A stretch of 64,000 bases of DNA from Phoronis australis (taxonomy: Eukaryota > Phoronida > Phoronidae). Under the pieces are notes generated by a model that had not been told where the DNA came from, did not search any database, and saw only the letters and a list, made by a program, of their open reading frames with translations. This document shows positions 1 through 12,230 of the stretch, piece after piece. The stretch is from NCBI GenBank assembly GCA_002633005.1, contig NMRA01000008.1:1193974-1257973 (forward strand), given 5' to 3'. Both the position numbers and the translations under genes were made by a program. Numbering within the stretch: the stretch's first letter is position 1; each line of letters begins with the position of its first letter.

Positions 1-1048
1 TAAAGACTTAACCCTGGAATTGAAATCACCCGATTCAGAAGTAAGCCTAGACAGGTCAACTAATCTTTATCTAACACCTATGATCTGCTGGCCACGAGAC
101 AGCTGGGTTGTAAGAAGAGGGGGGTTAGTCAGGGGACACAGCGTTCCCCAATAAATTAATGCATTTGTAGCCTCAGGGGAAAAACCAAGGTTGCAAAAGA
201 TTGGAGAATAGCGGAGTTTGCGACGAAAAGGGAGTGTGCTGGAGACACGGGGTGTATCTGATTTCGTGACTCTTGCTGATGGGCAGAAGACTGTATACGA
301 ATATTGTGCTTACGAAAAATATTACCATGAAATTTGACGACTTTATGACTTTACTTGAAACTTTTGCTTCAAAGAGAAAATTAAACCACTTAGTGAATTG
401 AAATTTGACCATAGACTTGACTCACATCAGTTCTTACCATGAAATTCTTTGGATTGTAAAATGGGTGTCGGTTATTTTCCAGTGCAGACAGTTGGTTGAC
501 TAATTCCTCGACTAGAATCTAAAATGAGTAAGACAAGTTTCACACAACAGTTCCACAAACTACACACAACGATTTCAACTCTTACACCTTTCCAAAGAAA
601 GTTTTCAAATTCAAAGCGCATTATGCTTTAAGCACATTTCTATTTCAATACTTTGTATCTCAGCAGAAACGTTAGTGTAGTTACACGAACATAATCTAAA
701 ATACAAAATACAAAATACAATAAAGTAACTTTTCAGCTGATTAATAAAAATAATGCTCAAATCAGGGACGAATCCAGGATTTTGAGTTAGGGGGGTCAGG
801 GAAGAGTATTAGCCACGATTTTGTCCGTCTGACATTCGCACCCCCGAACTGCCAAATGGGGGGCCATGGCCTCCTTGGGCCCCCTCTAAATCCGCCACTG
901 CAAATAATGCATTAATAATTCTGTCAAGTATACAAAGCATGCTAATCTCATTGTAAATTACATAAACCCCAAAAAATCATACCAAATATTCAACCCAATG
1001 ATAAACAACTGCTAGAATTTAAAACATTTAAACATAGAAATAACAGAC

Positions 1049-3199
1049 CTTTGAAAGTGACCTTTTTCCGTATATCTCCCTCAATTTCTTCTCCTGTAGT
1101 TGCATAACGTCTGTGGTGAGTCCATAGGCACACCTGAGATGTTCGCACAAGTTCTCCGGTTGTATTAGCGATGACGACTCATCGTTATCATTGACATCGA
1201 TTGGTACGCCTTCCAGAATGGGTTCGGAGATCTTGTGAGTGGTGAAAGTCTTCACTGTGGGGCTGAGGGGTGTGGTCGGTGGCTGAGGGGCACACAGTTG
1301 AGGGTACTGGGCACAAAGCAGAGCATGGCGCAGCACACTCAACTCCTGGAGAGGAACCAAAGAGAGATTTGCAAGAGGCAATGGTACCTGATACTCCGCA
1401 ACTTTAACAACTAGTCTACAATCATTGCTATATGTGACAAATTCCATACTAGCCATCATTTTTGTCGAAAACTGAAGCGATTTTACCATGCTTAGTGGAT
1501 ATGTCAATTTCTCATATGGGACGTTTACTCATCCACAACTATAGCCAATGTGTCGTCAAATGACAAGTCACAGACAAACAAACACAATAACCAGATGACA
1601 GACACTATCAGTCATTGAGCTAGGTGAATAACTAGATGCCAAAAAATTACAAATCACAAGAACTACTTTCAGTGCTGGTGAAGCTGGGTCTGCAGGAAAG
1701 TAAGATGAAACAGCAAACAACAACTTACTAAGAGATGTGAAGCTAAATTTTACCACTGTATTATTCACAATATTCAAAAATAATTGCCAAATACCCTTTT
1801 TCATTTCGCAAATTAAGGCTTCTGTGTGACTCCCATGGTTTGTCAAAACATACAATGATAGTAAGGCACAGAACACAAAAATCAAAGCACTTATTGCGTG
1901 CTGTTTATGAAAGTCTTACGAAAAAACGAAGAAATGAAATTTCACTTATCCACCATATTGACATTGTGTCTGAATTATTGAGATTTTACAGTAATACCGA
2001 CTAACCTGCACGGCTAAGTCAGCAGCTTTGCGCAATTTTGGCTGGTTCACAGTCGAGTATTCACTCTGAGGCAACTTCTCGTTGGGTTTCACCAGTCTCA
2101 TCATGTTACTGAACGTTGTCAAGTAGCCGGGCACCAGATTGAGGCAACACTTGCGATACCTGAAGAAGAGCAGCATGGTTGTAATGAGCCGATTCACCAC
2201 CCAAGCTATTTTGCAATACCTTGCTAATAGGCCTGTTGTGTACTTTAACAAATGACAGTTAGAGCAGGGGGACGGAGATAACTTTCGAGTGAAAATATAC
2301 CAAAGCAACCAGTACCCAACCATTTCAGACTTACACGTCAATAAACTTCATCCTTTTTAGAATGTTCTTTGATCTCTTACTCTAGCAATTAAGTTAGATT
2401 CAATCCTATTGCCTGAGCAATTTACATGGTCACATGTTAAAAAATGTATATTGACAGCCAGTTTCTTATAAGACCAAGGTGTAAGTTTTTGGTCAGGTGA
2501 CCTATAATTTGCATATTTGAGACAATAACTGAAAGGGAGATAATTGCAAATTTGGCAGTGTATTCATATCGAATCTATTACTCACAGGTAATTGTTTCCA
2601 TACATACTGTTCAGTATGATTTATTTTATCAATCAAAGGATAAATCAGTGGAGTATTTCAATTACGGAGCCAGCATCCATAGGCGAAGTACTGCCCAGCT
2701 TGTAACAGTTACATAAAACACTTTCAGCAGGTGAACATCCACTTAAGCTGCTGAAAGAGTTGTATGCTACACACCCAACAAGACCACATCTAAAGTTGGA
2801 CATTTAACCATCCTATTCCTCATGCTGCTGAAAGCCATGTTGATTTCTACCAATAAATGACATCGTTGAGCGAAGCTGATTTGCATTTCATTACAAATAA
2901 GTTCCTGTTTCTCCGCATATCAATTTCAACTTCATGCATTATCCAATAACAATTATGAAGATAAGATAAAAATGCCACAAATAACTTGCTTTTGCCAAAG
3001 GGCAACAGGGCAACGCTTTCATGAGATATAATTTCTTGTTACTTACAAAGTCAAAATCCACCACTGTCACTTAAAAGTGTCCTTAAAATAATGACTAACA
3101 CAATCTTTTCTCTTAATAACGGAATATACAGAACATCTACACTATACTTACTCAAGGTTACTGAAGTAACTGTGAATGTTTCGCACAGCATTCCCATGT
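1049..3199 (-). CDS. Unidentified gene, three in-frame internal exons (partial)
   Basis: I do not recognise this protein. On the minus strand three exons join without frame break: 3152-3199 (48 nt, donor gtaagtatag), 2006-2159 (154 nt, acceptor ctcttcttcag, donor gttagt) and 1049-1345 (297 nt, acceptor cctctccag, donor gtctgt). The spliced product reads HGNAVRNIHSYFSNLE, then YRKCCLNLVPGYLTTF and a helical stretch ending ADLAVQ, then ELSVLRHALLCAQYPQLC, a Pro/Thr-rich linker, an acidic patch (DVNDNDESSS) and a charged helix ending KLREIYGKR. It looks like a soluble alpha-helical protein; there is no signal peptide or membrane segment. The last donor at 1049 shows that the gene continues left of the window. 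Upstream exons probably lie between 3200 and 8590. The 1568-1885 open stretch is intronic. Exon calls are fairly sure because three independent boundaries agree in phase; function is unknown. Confidence 0.6.
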
Positions 3200-3439
3200 C
3201 TGCAAAATAAAAAACTGCACTCATGAATGAAACAAAGATTTTTCATAACACAGTTAGTTAAAAAACTCGGCAAAATGGAATTAAATTTTCCAATGCACAA
3301 ACAGAAAAAAGTAATGAGCAGCTTCATTGTTCATTTTAAAAAGTGATTTTTTGCAATCAGCCTTAACACGGATTCCAACTGACAATCTCAGTGGTTGTAC
3401 CCCAAAGCTCTGCCAGCGGAGCTAAGCTCAACTTGATAA

Positions 3440-3630
3440 CTGGCAGAGAATTTTAAGCGGATTTAACTGACCTTGATTTCAGCGAATGTCTGGCAGACAC
3501 TAACGGCAAGAACTCATGATTTGTAATAAAGACACAAAAACGCAACAGACTTTTTGTTTTATAGCTCTGGTCCAGACATGAATCTAGTTGTTCGTTGCTA
3601 AGTGCTAAGGGGCTCCTCTGTTTGGCATCA
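3440..3630. repeat. Dispersed repeat A, copy 1
   Basis: This stretch shares the order of short blocks 'ttaactg..cttgatttcagc', 'atttgtaataaa' and 'tatagctctg' with 31820-31990 and, more weakly, 39860-39990. Three diverged copies in one window point to an interspersed element. The type is unknown and no terminal repeats were resolved. Confidence 0.5.
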
Positions 3631-4789
3631 TGTCTTGCAGACCAATCATTTTTCACAGTTCAAAGAGTTCCTAAAACCATTCATCAACAGGTACCACAGA
3701 ACCAAAGCATAATGCTGCTACGGTATGTTTGGCTAATTTTTATAGTATTTCTTCAGTGAAAACGATTCGGAAATCAATTTCAGAAGCCTAATACTTTGAA
3801 GAGTCACCAGCTTCAGTTCATGATAATGAATTTACTTTAGCCAGAGTTTCATTACTGTGAAGCTATTGCTAATGTGGTTGTTGATACACTCCTTAGACCA
3901 TGAATAGGCCTCTTGACAACTGCCGGATGTGAACAAGTCTACTGACAAAGTACAAGGTGTCGTGAAATGGTCCGAGTTTCCAATGCCATGAGGGTTCTGC
4001 ACAAATGACTTACTTGAGTACAGTAGTACCTAGACAGGGACTGTGTTCTGCCTTGGCACTCTCCTCAATATTATGCTGGTTCCATTGTTTAGACTCTTTC
4101 TTCAGCACTATATCCAAACAGTCACCCAGGCTAATCATCTTGTTGCTAGGGTAACCACTGAAGACATGCGACGACTACGGCTCAGTCAAGTTGTAAACTC
4201 ACATATTGCGTGTAGGAATCACGCGATTCACCGGTTTATGTTTGTAAAAATGCTGAAACAAGTAAAAAGAATAATGAAATCGGTGACGTCAGTTGGATGT
4301 GATATCTGATGCTGAGACATCGTTTTCCAACCAACAGAAATATGAATTACACTCCTGGGAGTTCAGGCAACAGTGTATTGAAGGCGACATGAGATTTAGG
4401 TCCGACTTGACTAAAATGGAAAGTTGAAGATTAAAATTACATGCCAGTCTTAGGACCAGTTAGACGTGATTATTGACAGATGTACTCTTCAAAATGGGCC
4501 GTTGGAGTACACAACTAGCCCCCTTCAGTCCAAAAAGGAAATGACAAACAGACAAGAGTCTGTAGGACATGACTTTTCATGCTAGAATAGATGTTTCCTT
4601 CATCCAAATTTATTTGTACTCAAAACAGCACAAATGCTAGTCATTTCTCTGACGCTACGATTACAGCAATGGTCATTCTCGTTCTTAACTTAGCATTGAA
4701 TACCTAATTTCACTGTCGTCAGAAAATCATTGGCATCTGTCCTGTTCACAGTAAGAACACACATGACAATTTTCACAATCATTCTTGGA

Positions 4790-5195
4790 GTGGTTTGCTT
4801 GATAAAGGGACGGATACCAAAAAGACTCTAAAACAGTAAAAATGGCCACTAGGTGGCACAATCTGTCTTGAAGCCATTCGGAACCAAGAGGATTGCGTCA
4901 TCTCATTAATGGATGCCTATGTGCCAAATTTCATGAAAATCAGTAGAGGACCTTAGAAGATACATAGGCAAACGTAAAAAACTATTGAAATTGTCACTAG
5001 AAGGCACAGCCGAATACAGGTCGGTCCGAAACTCGTCACCCTCTGTTGTCAACCTCATAGGAATACACCTGCCAAATTTCATTAAGATCCTGCAAGAGGT
5101 TTAGGAGATACAGCTGCGGACGCCGGATGACAGACATTCCGAACCCCACACAGAGATGACAGCAATATGCACCCACATATAAACATGTGGGCACA
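4790..5195 (-). mobile_element. Tandem-monomer element, inverted short copy
   Basis: Read on the minus strand this starts with the same small hairpin as the elements at 24150 and 62692 (tgtgcccacatgtttatatgtggg). It then carries two diverged monomers with 'caaatttcatgaaaat' blocks and a TGGCCACTAGGTGGCAC core at 4843-4859, plus a decayed core near 4998. It is a short copy with few monomers. It lies in the intron between the unidentified minus-strand exons. Confidence 0.55.
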
Positions 5196-5302
5196 TAAAA
5201 ATGGTCACGAAATGGGCACAGCCATCAAAAGTAAATAATAAGTGGAAACTAAGTGTTCGATGACTTACAGAAATTTTTTACGATGCAAGACCATTAACTT
5301 AC

Positions 5303-5381
5303 CAGGAAGATCAAAGTCAAGAGGACAGATGAGAAAGAGATCCCAAGACAGTGCGGAATGTTTTTGAGGGCATGCTGATAA
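5303..5381 (-). CDS. Possible internal exon, frame uncertain
   Basis: A 79 nt minus-strand segment lies between the acceptor cttgtag and a perfect donor gtaagttaat. Two frames are open. After the phase-2 exon at 8547 it would read SYQHALKNIPHCLG onward and end in phase 0. In the alternative phase it would read LSACPQKHSALSWDLF. Neither joins directly in frame to the exon at 3152-3199 as I modelled it, so either another exon lies between or one of the two calls is wrong. Confidence 0.25.
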
Positions 5382-6404
5382 CTACAAGTTAATGCCTGAA
5401 CAGGAAAGCTGCTGACACGGAAATAATATGAATTGTTTTAACAAGGGCTCAATGTATTATTCAACATAGAAATAATGTAGCTGCGAATGTCGTCTGTATT
5501 AAGTTGTGTCCACTCAGACACTTCAACTAGCATGCAACTTGCGCTGGTGACTGTGTGGACAAAAGTTAAACCAGTGCCCCCCCCCCCAAAGATCGGTGCA
5601 ACAGATTACCCTACCTCTTTGAAGTAGCGTAATTTACGCCCCATCAACTTGCTCCGTTACAAGTGTCCAAGTGGACAGCAAACTAGGGCAAGGCAGAAGT
5701 AGTCACTAGCTATGTGATCATGCAACTGAGTTTATCAGAGCGATAAATTGCAGCTTTTTACACCATTTACAAGCCTCATACCGAATCCCCAACACATAAT
5801 AAAAAATAAGAAAAAAACCTGAAGGAAATATTGCCAACGGTCGTTTTCTTTGAGCCTACAACATTTTGTAGAACTATGGCTGATAATACTACATCTATAA
5901 GAATGGCGTGTGCAAAGTGATTTATGTCAGGTCCATGTTTTTGACACTACTTGTGTGACTGTCGCCTGGACACATTGCTAATCAGTGTAGGGTAATTAGA
6001 CCAAGGTGCAACTTCATCTAGTTTAAGTGTGCACCTAGCCAGAGCCAGTAGAGTAAAGTGATGTCAACACTGTATTTCTTAAACAAAACAACTTCAGCAA
6101 CAGGTTCGCTGTTCAGTTACGACAACCCCAGTTACTGTGAGGCACTTGTTAAATTGTTGAGTTTATTCAATTCACAAGAATGGGCCGTTGTCACAGTAAA
6201 AAGAAATCCCTGATAAATAAGTTCCCCATGAACTGCTCATTTATGCAAATAATTACATTTAAGTAATTGGGGCTCATTCATAAATGATTAACTTTTTTAT
6301 TTTTGACATCACTGATAAATAACTTTACAGGTGAAAGCACTTCTAAGTTTCTTGAGTGACCTATTACATAATCAGGATAATCTGGCTCAGAGCCAAGTGC
6401 ACAC

Positions 6405-6749
6405 TTAAAAGGACACTAAACCACGTTTTGATGATTTCAGCCCATGCTGATGCATCATTGGCGTCAATCTTGAAAGATAAAAGCAGGAGTCAATTACTAA
6501 CTCCAACCCCCTATCTCACAAACTGCACACTATGGCTCTTGGTGGGTCGTCTTTTCCCCACGGTTGCCCTGTAATTTGCTAAAAGGGTAGGTCACACTTG
6601 CCCGTTTTGCAGACTTTGAAAGGAGTTTTCAACGTTTCCTTTTGAGGGTAGTCGAGAGATACAGAGCATTATTTTGTTTCAGGGAACTGTATAGGAAAGT
6701 CATCTTAGTATCTGTTAATAGGCAAAAACTGGGTTTGTTATCCTTTTAA
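6405..6749. mobile_element. TTAA-flanked MITE, copy 1
   Basis: A 345 bp stretch is bounded by TTAA on both sides. The ends are inverted: AAGGACACTAAACCACGTTTTG at the left matches the complement of the right end (AAGGATAACAAACCCAGTTTTT). It has no coding potential. A second copy lies at 48002-48365, similar along its whole length. TTAA target duplication with short inverted ends is the pattern of piggyBac-type non-autonomous elements; that assignment is an inference. Confidence 0.65.
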
Positions 6750-8546
6750 CTAGCTGGTAATATGAGTTTGTGACATTCTGCTGACTGACCTGCTGTAACC
6801 CGACTGGGAGACTTTCAGGAAGTTATGATGACTGATCACGAGGGACCGTTGAGTCATATCACCACATAGCTGAACCAGCAGCAGGCAACATAGCAAAGCA
6901 CTTTGACTTAAAGTGAAAAGACCCTTATACAGCGCATGTGTTTAGACGTGATGTGTTTTTAAACAAAAGTGCCTCCCTGTCCTATAGAAGCATTGATGTC
7001 ACATCCCATGTGATTAGTCGCCATGAAAGTTTCAGATTATGTACGTAACCTAGCTGATTCAATACTCTGAAATCGTGGGTCATTTTCATCATTTTTTTTA
7101 GTTCGTGGAGAAAAATCATGCATAACCATACTTTACACTTGTGACTTTTATTGGTTTTGGATGCTTCTAGAGCAATTACATGTGTACGGAAGAAGTTGCA
7201 ATGGAATGAAAAAGAATTTTATTTACACTTTTTTACTCTTATGACCTCAAATTCCAAATTTTCTAGTAATAAGTTTGAAATTGTTAGGAAGTCCAGCGGC
7301 CTTCAATCTCAGTTGAATTACAGGCAATGGTGGTTTGAAGTAGACCCTTTAATATATTAATCTCCGCAAAACCCAACTACACTGTCCGGATAAGCTCTGC
7401 ACAGCTAAGGCAATAGTGATTTTCTAATGCTGAGCATGTTATGCAACCACGGGTTATAACTTGCCTTCAAAATTACCAGTACCAGGTATGCAAATTCTCC
7501 TGTAGGTTTCTGAGTTATATTTCAATTTATTTCTAACTTGATCCAGAAACAAACCACTGCAATAAACGATACGGACAAATACAAGCGAAACTTCTTCAAA
7601 TACTCTCGAATGAAGAAAAAAGTATGCATGCATAAAACTGGTCTTAATTACCAGGGAGATGTATTTACCGTGATCACTGTTTTGGGAAAAGCAGAGCTCA
7701 CTCAGTCCAGAAAGAAACACAAAGAAGTAGTTGGATCCATGCATTTGCTGTAATATGTAAGCCGATATTTGCACATAACCCGCTTGCATGAGTAGTTCAC
7801 TTAAAACCATAGATCAGAACTCAAGGTATTTGGTAGCCTCAAAGTTTTGCACAGAGGTTTTTAAGCCCAAGTATTTGTTCCTATACGACTGTCTTATACT
7901 GCACATTGGACTGCGTCAGACAATCAGGTGTTTCAATAAAAATTTTTTAAATTAACCATTTGTCGATTGAAATAGAGTGGGTGTTTGTTATACTGACTTC
8001 TGTTTCACTCACGACACCACCAATTACTGCATGTTATTTTTGATATGACATTTGAATGACTGGATAATATATGACATAGCAACAATCCTGCGCCTTGAGA
8101 TGTTTCCATTCAGCAACACCACTCACTCGACTGCACCTGAGTCACAGCAGGTAGGCCGTATACACAACACACTCACCATTGAACTGAGTCAAAGAGAAAC
8201 CGAAACTACCAAATTCACTTGCTGCCAGAGACAGAGTGACAACGGAATAGCAGAACCGAAACCAGGTTGGAATCGACAGAAACCTGAAAAAAACTGATGA
8301 ATAGTGGCAAGAAGTGAAGGTGATCTGAAACTAAATACCTGGAGCGGTTGCGCTGAGTCATGGCCATCACTATCAGGCAAGCTGCCGCGCTTGGCGCGCT
8401 GACCGGAAAAGGTAAATCAAAGCTCAAATCCGTCAGCAACACCACAAAATAAAAGCTGACCTGTCGGCTAAGTGACAAATGAAGGTCAACACATTCGATT
8501 ACACTGCAGCGTAAACACAAAGTAAAATTGATGGAGTCATACATAC

Positions 8547-8590
8547 GATTTGAACTTCAGCAAGGCCACACACCACTTAATCGCCTCCAT
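8547..8590 (-). CDS. Candidate first coding exon (MEAIKWCVALLKFK...)
   Basis: On the minus strand an ATG at 8590 in good context (accaaaATGG) opens a 14-codon exon, MEAIKWCVALLKFK, ending at 8547 in phase 2 before the donor gtatgtatg. It precedes the unidentified minus-strand exons at 1049-3199 and is the best candidate for their start, but the exons between 8547 and 3199 are not all resolved, so the link is an inference. The ATG stands about 5.9 kb head-to-head from the plus-strand gene at 14488. I see no TATA box upstream. Confidence 0.4.
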
Positions 8591-8818
8591 TTTGGTCATC
8601 ACATGATTTGTCCATGTTATGTTTTATTATCGTTATCGCTCAACAGTGGCGCTTGAACACAAGCCAGACCGATGGTTGCATTCCTTAGATGCAAGATACC
8701 CGCGAGGAAGGTAATGTGATGCTTCCCTCGTGACGCACTGTCCAGGCGATATCTCGCCAAAATTTCCGCGTTTACCAGTGACGGGGACCCATGCAACTTA
8801 TTTGGGCGGCGCACCATA

Positions 8819-8841
8819 GGGGGGCTGGGGAACTAGCCCCC
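8819..8841. repeat. GGGGGGCT/AGCCCCCC hairpin of a dispersed element
   Basis: Inverted 8 bp arms lie about 220 bp left of the block aaaaaggtccgcctcagaga (9055-9074). The hairpin at 10371-10392 likewise precedes aaaaaggtccgcctctgaga, about 20 bp further on. The two loci look like differently deleted relatives of one element. No coding potential was seen. Confidence 0.4.
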
Positions 8842-9251
8842 CAGCAGTGCTGCGCCGCCCAGTGGTCTATCATGGTACCGGCGGGTACACAGTCTAGACC
8901 CGATGACCAGTCCGGGGGAGGGGGGAGGGGTGTGACATATGCAAACGGCACCCCCACCGGCATTTGAGATCCTAATTAGCCTAATCTGAATTTAATTTAT
9001 ATTACCCGTGCTCGCACCCAAAGGGGTAGTATTTCAGTTGGCAATGGCCGGGATAAAAAGGTCCGCCTCAGAGAAACTAAAAAGTCCGAAAAAGTAGAAA
9101 AGGAGCCAACGGCAGGAACGGCTACCAAAATGCGGCGAATGCCAATTCATAGCTCCGAACGTCCCATGTTATTTTATTTTTATTCATTTATTTTATGTGA
9201 AAAGTCTACATTCTCAAAAATTCGAGCCCCCTCCCTATTTGCTAGGCTGCC

Positions 9252-9264
9252 GGGGGGGGGGGGG
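9252..9264 (+). repeat. G13 homopolymer
   Basis: Thirteen consecutive G bases. It is a simple repeat prone to sequencing or assembly length error. Confidence 0.9.
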
Positions 9265-9919
9265 CGCCTGTATTACCTGTCAGTGTACCTCGTACCGGCT
9301 TCTTCAATTACCTCCGTATTGCTCTATTATTAAAAAATAAAATCGGGACTATCGCTGTAAAATGAATGTTTGTCAGTTGTTATTAAAATTCTCGAGAATT
9401 GTTGTCAGCTGATAGCAAACCGGGCAAAATGAACCTACGATTTTAGTATTGTCGGCAGCTTTGTAGTTCGCTCAGTCAATCACAAAGAAGCGTGCGATAT
9501 CGCAGGAGGCCCGGCGGGGGTGGGACACGCGCTTGCACCCTGGGGCACGCGCTTTATATGAACCCCGTGAGCAGTCCGATACACTGACAATCAGACGGGT
9601 CGTCCTGAAATCCCCAAAGGGCAAATTTGTTGGCAGCGTCTGACGGCAACAAAAAGCCATCATAATACACTCTTGGACTAACAATGAGATGCAGTGGGCA
9701 GCGCGACACAGTTCCGCCTTTCGCCGTTCCACCAAATGTATGTTTAGGTTGCGAAAGCCTTTGAACTCATACAGGCAGACAGCACTATATATGAGGTGTA
9801 CGCAGAATTGCAACCAAAAAATAAGCCATTTAACTCTTATCAGCAATCACTTCTCGGCGTTTGATTTTATTGTCACATTCCTGACAGTCGATCACTATCT
9901 ATTGTAGCTAAACAACAGT

Positions 9920-10080
9920 ATCAATACACTGTCCAAATTTTGTTTGATTTAAATGTTCAAGTCAAAATCTCAAAAATCCTGTTACATTTTTTTCACATTA
10001 TCGCTTCTTTTTTGTTTTATACAATTTTTATTTTTTCATAGAAACACACAAGTCTTAATTTTAGGGCTGAGTCTGCCAAT
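9920..10080 (+). repeat. Dispersed repeat B, fragment
   Basis: Blocks such as 'gatttaaatgttcaag', 'caaaaatcctgttaca', 'tttttgttttata' and 'tttttcatagaaa' recur in the same order at 22180-22570 and 29620-29930. This is a short copy of an interspersed element of unknown class. Confidence 0.5.
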
Positions 10081-10370
10081 GCACGTTGTTAAACAGAACT
10101 GGCTGTGGATCTCTGAGGACATTTAGCTAGCCGCTTCATTATAGACACCGATAGTTTGACGTCATTTCATTTGTTTTTGTCACTGTATCCTGTGTTGTAA
10201 CTCAGACTTGAATGGCGATTTCTTTGAACTCAAGTTTTCGATCTTGTGGTGACCCGACTGTCAATTTCTTCAACATACATTTCACCAGGAATGAAGAGAT
10301 AGTAGCCATCTCTTCCTGATTTGGCTTTAAGAAGACGTTTCCCATGAAGCCACAGCATGCGCGCACCTAA

Positions 10371-10392
10371 GGGGGGCTCGAACGAGCCCCCC
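10371..10392. repeat. Perfect 10 bp-arm hairpin GGGGGGCTCG/CGAGCCCCCC
   Basis: A perfect inverted repeat with a 2 nt loop, followed about 20 bp later by the block aaaaaggtccgcctctgaga that is shared with the locus near 9055. It is probably the terminal hairpin of a small mobile element. Confidence 0.5.
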
Positions 10393-10512
10393 ATTTGGCG
10401 AAGTGGGCAAAAAGGTCCGCCTCTGAGAAACAAGAAGTCCGAGAGAATGAGATAAAAGTCCACTACTAAACAGCACAAAGGTACAAACTCGCAATTCACA
10501 GTGGTGCCCCCG

Positions 10513-10535
10513 TTTTTTTTTTTTTTTTTTTTTTT
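10513..10535 (+). repeat. T23 tract
   Basis: Poly-T of 23 bases. Read on the minus strand it is a poly-A tail-like tract, which could mark the 3' end of a retroposed element covering the GGGGGGCTCG hairpin region. Confidence 0.85.
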
Positions 10536-10615
10536 AATTATTTTTGTTTAACACTACAAATTCCCTTTAAACATACTGTTGTCATACGGGTAGTGATATG
10601 GGTCTTTTATTGAAA

Positions 10616-10684
10616 TGCTGCTGTTGCTACTGCTGCTGCTGCTGCTGCTGCTCAGGCTGCTGCTGCTGCTGCTGCTCCTCCTCC
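10616..10684 (+). repeat. (CTG)n microsatellite, interrupted
   Basis: About 69 bp of CTG units with a few interruptions, followed by CTC units. On the complementary strand it would be CAG, but no exon with splice signals could be built around it, so it is listed as a simple repeat. Confidence 0.85.
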
Positions 10685-11282
10685 AATTCCCGTTGTTGAG
10701 AACTCAGTGGGGGGTGCTAGTTCCTAGCCAGGTAGGGGTGGGTTGGGAGACGTCCTAGTGATCCGAAGTTGAAGTCCATTTCTCCCATAGCCTTTAAGAG
10801 TGAGTTGAGGAACTTTGCTGCTGTTGCTGCCGGGTAAAACTTTCACCGACGGCTTTTTGCACCACAGTTTCACTGGATATGCACCGTCCCCACGCAAGAG
10901 GTACAGTAGGTGACTTAATTATTCATCAGGACAAATTTATAGTTTTCCGTTCGCTTTAGAAAAGTTTGATCGTAGTCACAATTGACTTGATTCAGTACCA
11001 AATCCAACACATCATGAACGCGACCCGGCTATCCTGAGGGCATATTCAATCTTGATGTAATCGGTATCGGTAATCATACACCAAAAAATCAAATACTGAA
11101 ACCATGTTATTGAAAAAATACACCGTACGAAAAAATTCTGACGCGGCGATTATTGATATATAAGCGAGTTCCACTGATCGGCCTATCAAGTATTCGGTTG
11201 TGACTCCGGTGCTGTAATTTCACCGAACAGGAAAACCGCGGACTCCTTCGGCGAGACCGCCAGATTACCAGCCTCTCGTTCA

Positions 11283-12230
11283 GTAACGCTAGGACCTCGC
11301 TAAAAAGCAAGACTTCGCGAGATTACGTGAGGAATTGCCGTGCATTTCAAATAAGAACACGTGACTTTGACTAGGTTTTAGCTAGGTCCTAGCGTAGGTC
11401 CTAGCGTCTACTGACAACACACGCCAGTAGTGCGCGGCTTATATTCTCTCAACTTTATTCATTCCAAAGTATTACACAAGAGTTGGTTTAGGTCAGTGGT
11501 AGCCTCATGTGGCTACTAGGCCTATACGTTCGGCACCGGCGCTCATCAGAAATGCCTTAGTACAGAACTCAGTCCGTTCCTCACCCCGTGACTGCTTAGG
11601 CCTACTGATAAAAATATTGAGGAGACGAGCCTCATAACTAGAACCGCTGCGATACGCGCCGTCACTGTCCGCAGAAAGGCCAAGTAGTGTGTAAGAAATG
11701 TTTCAGTCAACGGGCCGGGGAAACTTGCGTATTTTCGTCTAGGCCATACGCGATGCGTACCTGCATGCCAGCTCGTACCTTATACTTGCGCCTATAAGCG
11801 AACTACCTAGGGGCATGCCCCTATCGAAACACGTTCTTGAGTATATACTTTTCACGCATCTTAATTATTTTGGAATAACCGCTATGGTGAGCGTACTCAG
11901 TAGTGCGCGCATGCAGAGCGGAGTGCAGTCAACTGAAGACCACTCGGAACCTTTTCCGCCAAAGTTCATTGCGACGCCTTCAAAGCTCTCTCCAGACCAG
12001 AGAACAATAGTTCGGCATTGGCCAAATGAGTAAGCGCGCTGTGTCACATTCTGTACGTAGACATCACAATATTTTATGCACCGTGTCTGCACAGACCACT
12101 AGGGCCATAGTTCAGGAACACTGGGACCTCGCCGAAATGTAGGTACCATCACGTGCTATCGCTTGCAATACTTGAAAATGTCTCACGTAATCTCGCGAAG
12201 TTTTACTTTTTAGTTAGGTCCTAGCGTTAC
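11283..12230. mobile_element. ~950 bp element with 49 bp terminal inverted repeats
   Basis: The 49 nt at 11283-11331 (GTAACGCTAGGACCT... to ...ATTACGTGAG) and the complement of 12182-12230 differ at only four positions by my reading. The interior repeats the motif aggtcctagcg twice, at about 11390-11405. No transposase-like reading frame is visible inside; the 72-75 codon open stretches near 11815-12092 overlap each other on opposite strands and look accidental. It is best explained as a non-autonomous DNA transposon of unknown superfamily. I could not fix a target-site duplication. Confidence 0.6.

Noticed and set aside
10616-10684. CTG tract as a poly-Gln coding exon on the minus strand
   Set aside because: No flanking splice signals and no adjacent protein-like sequence could be found.
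11815-12092. Overlapping 72-75 codon open frames as transposase remnants
   Set aside because: They lie on opposite strands over the same bases, have no recognisable transposase motif, and look like chance in CG-rich DNA.
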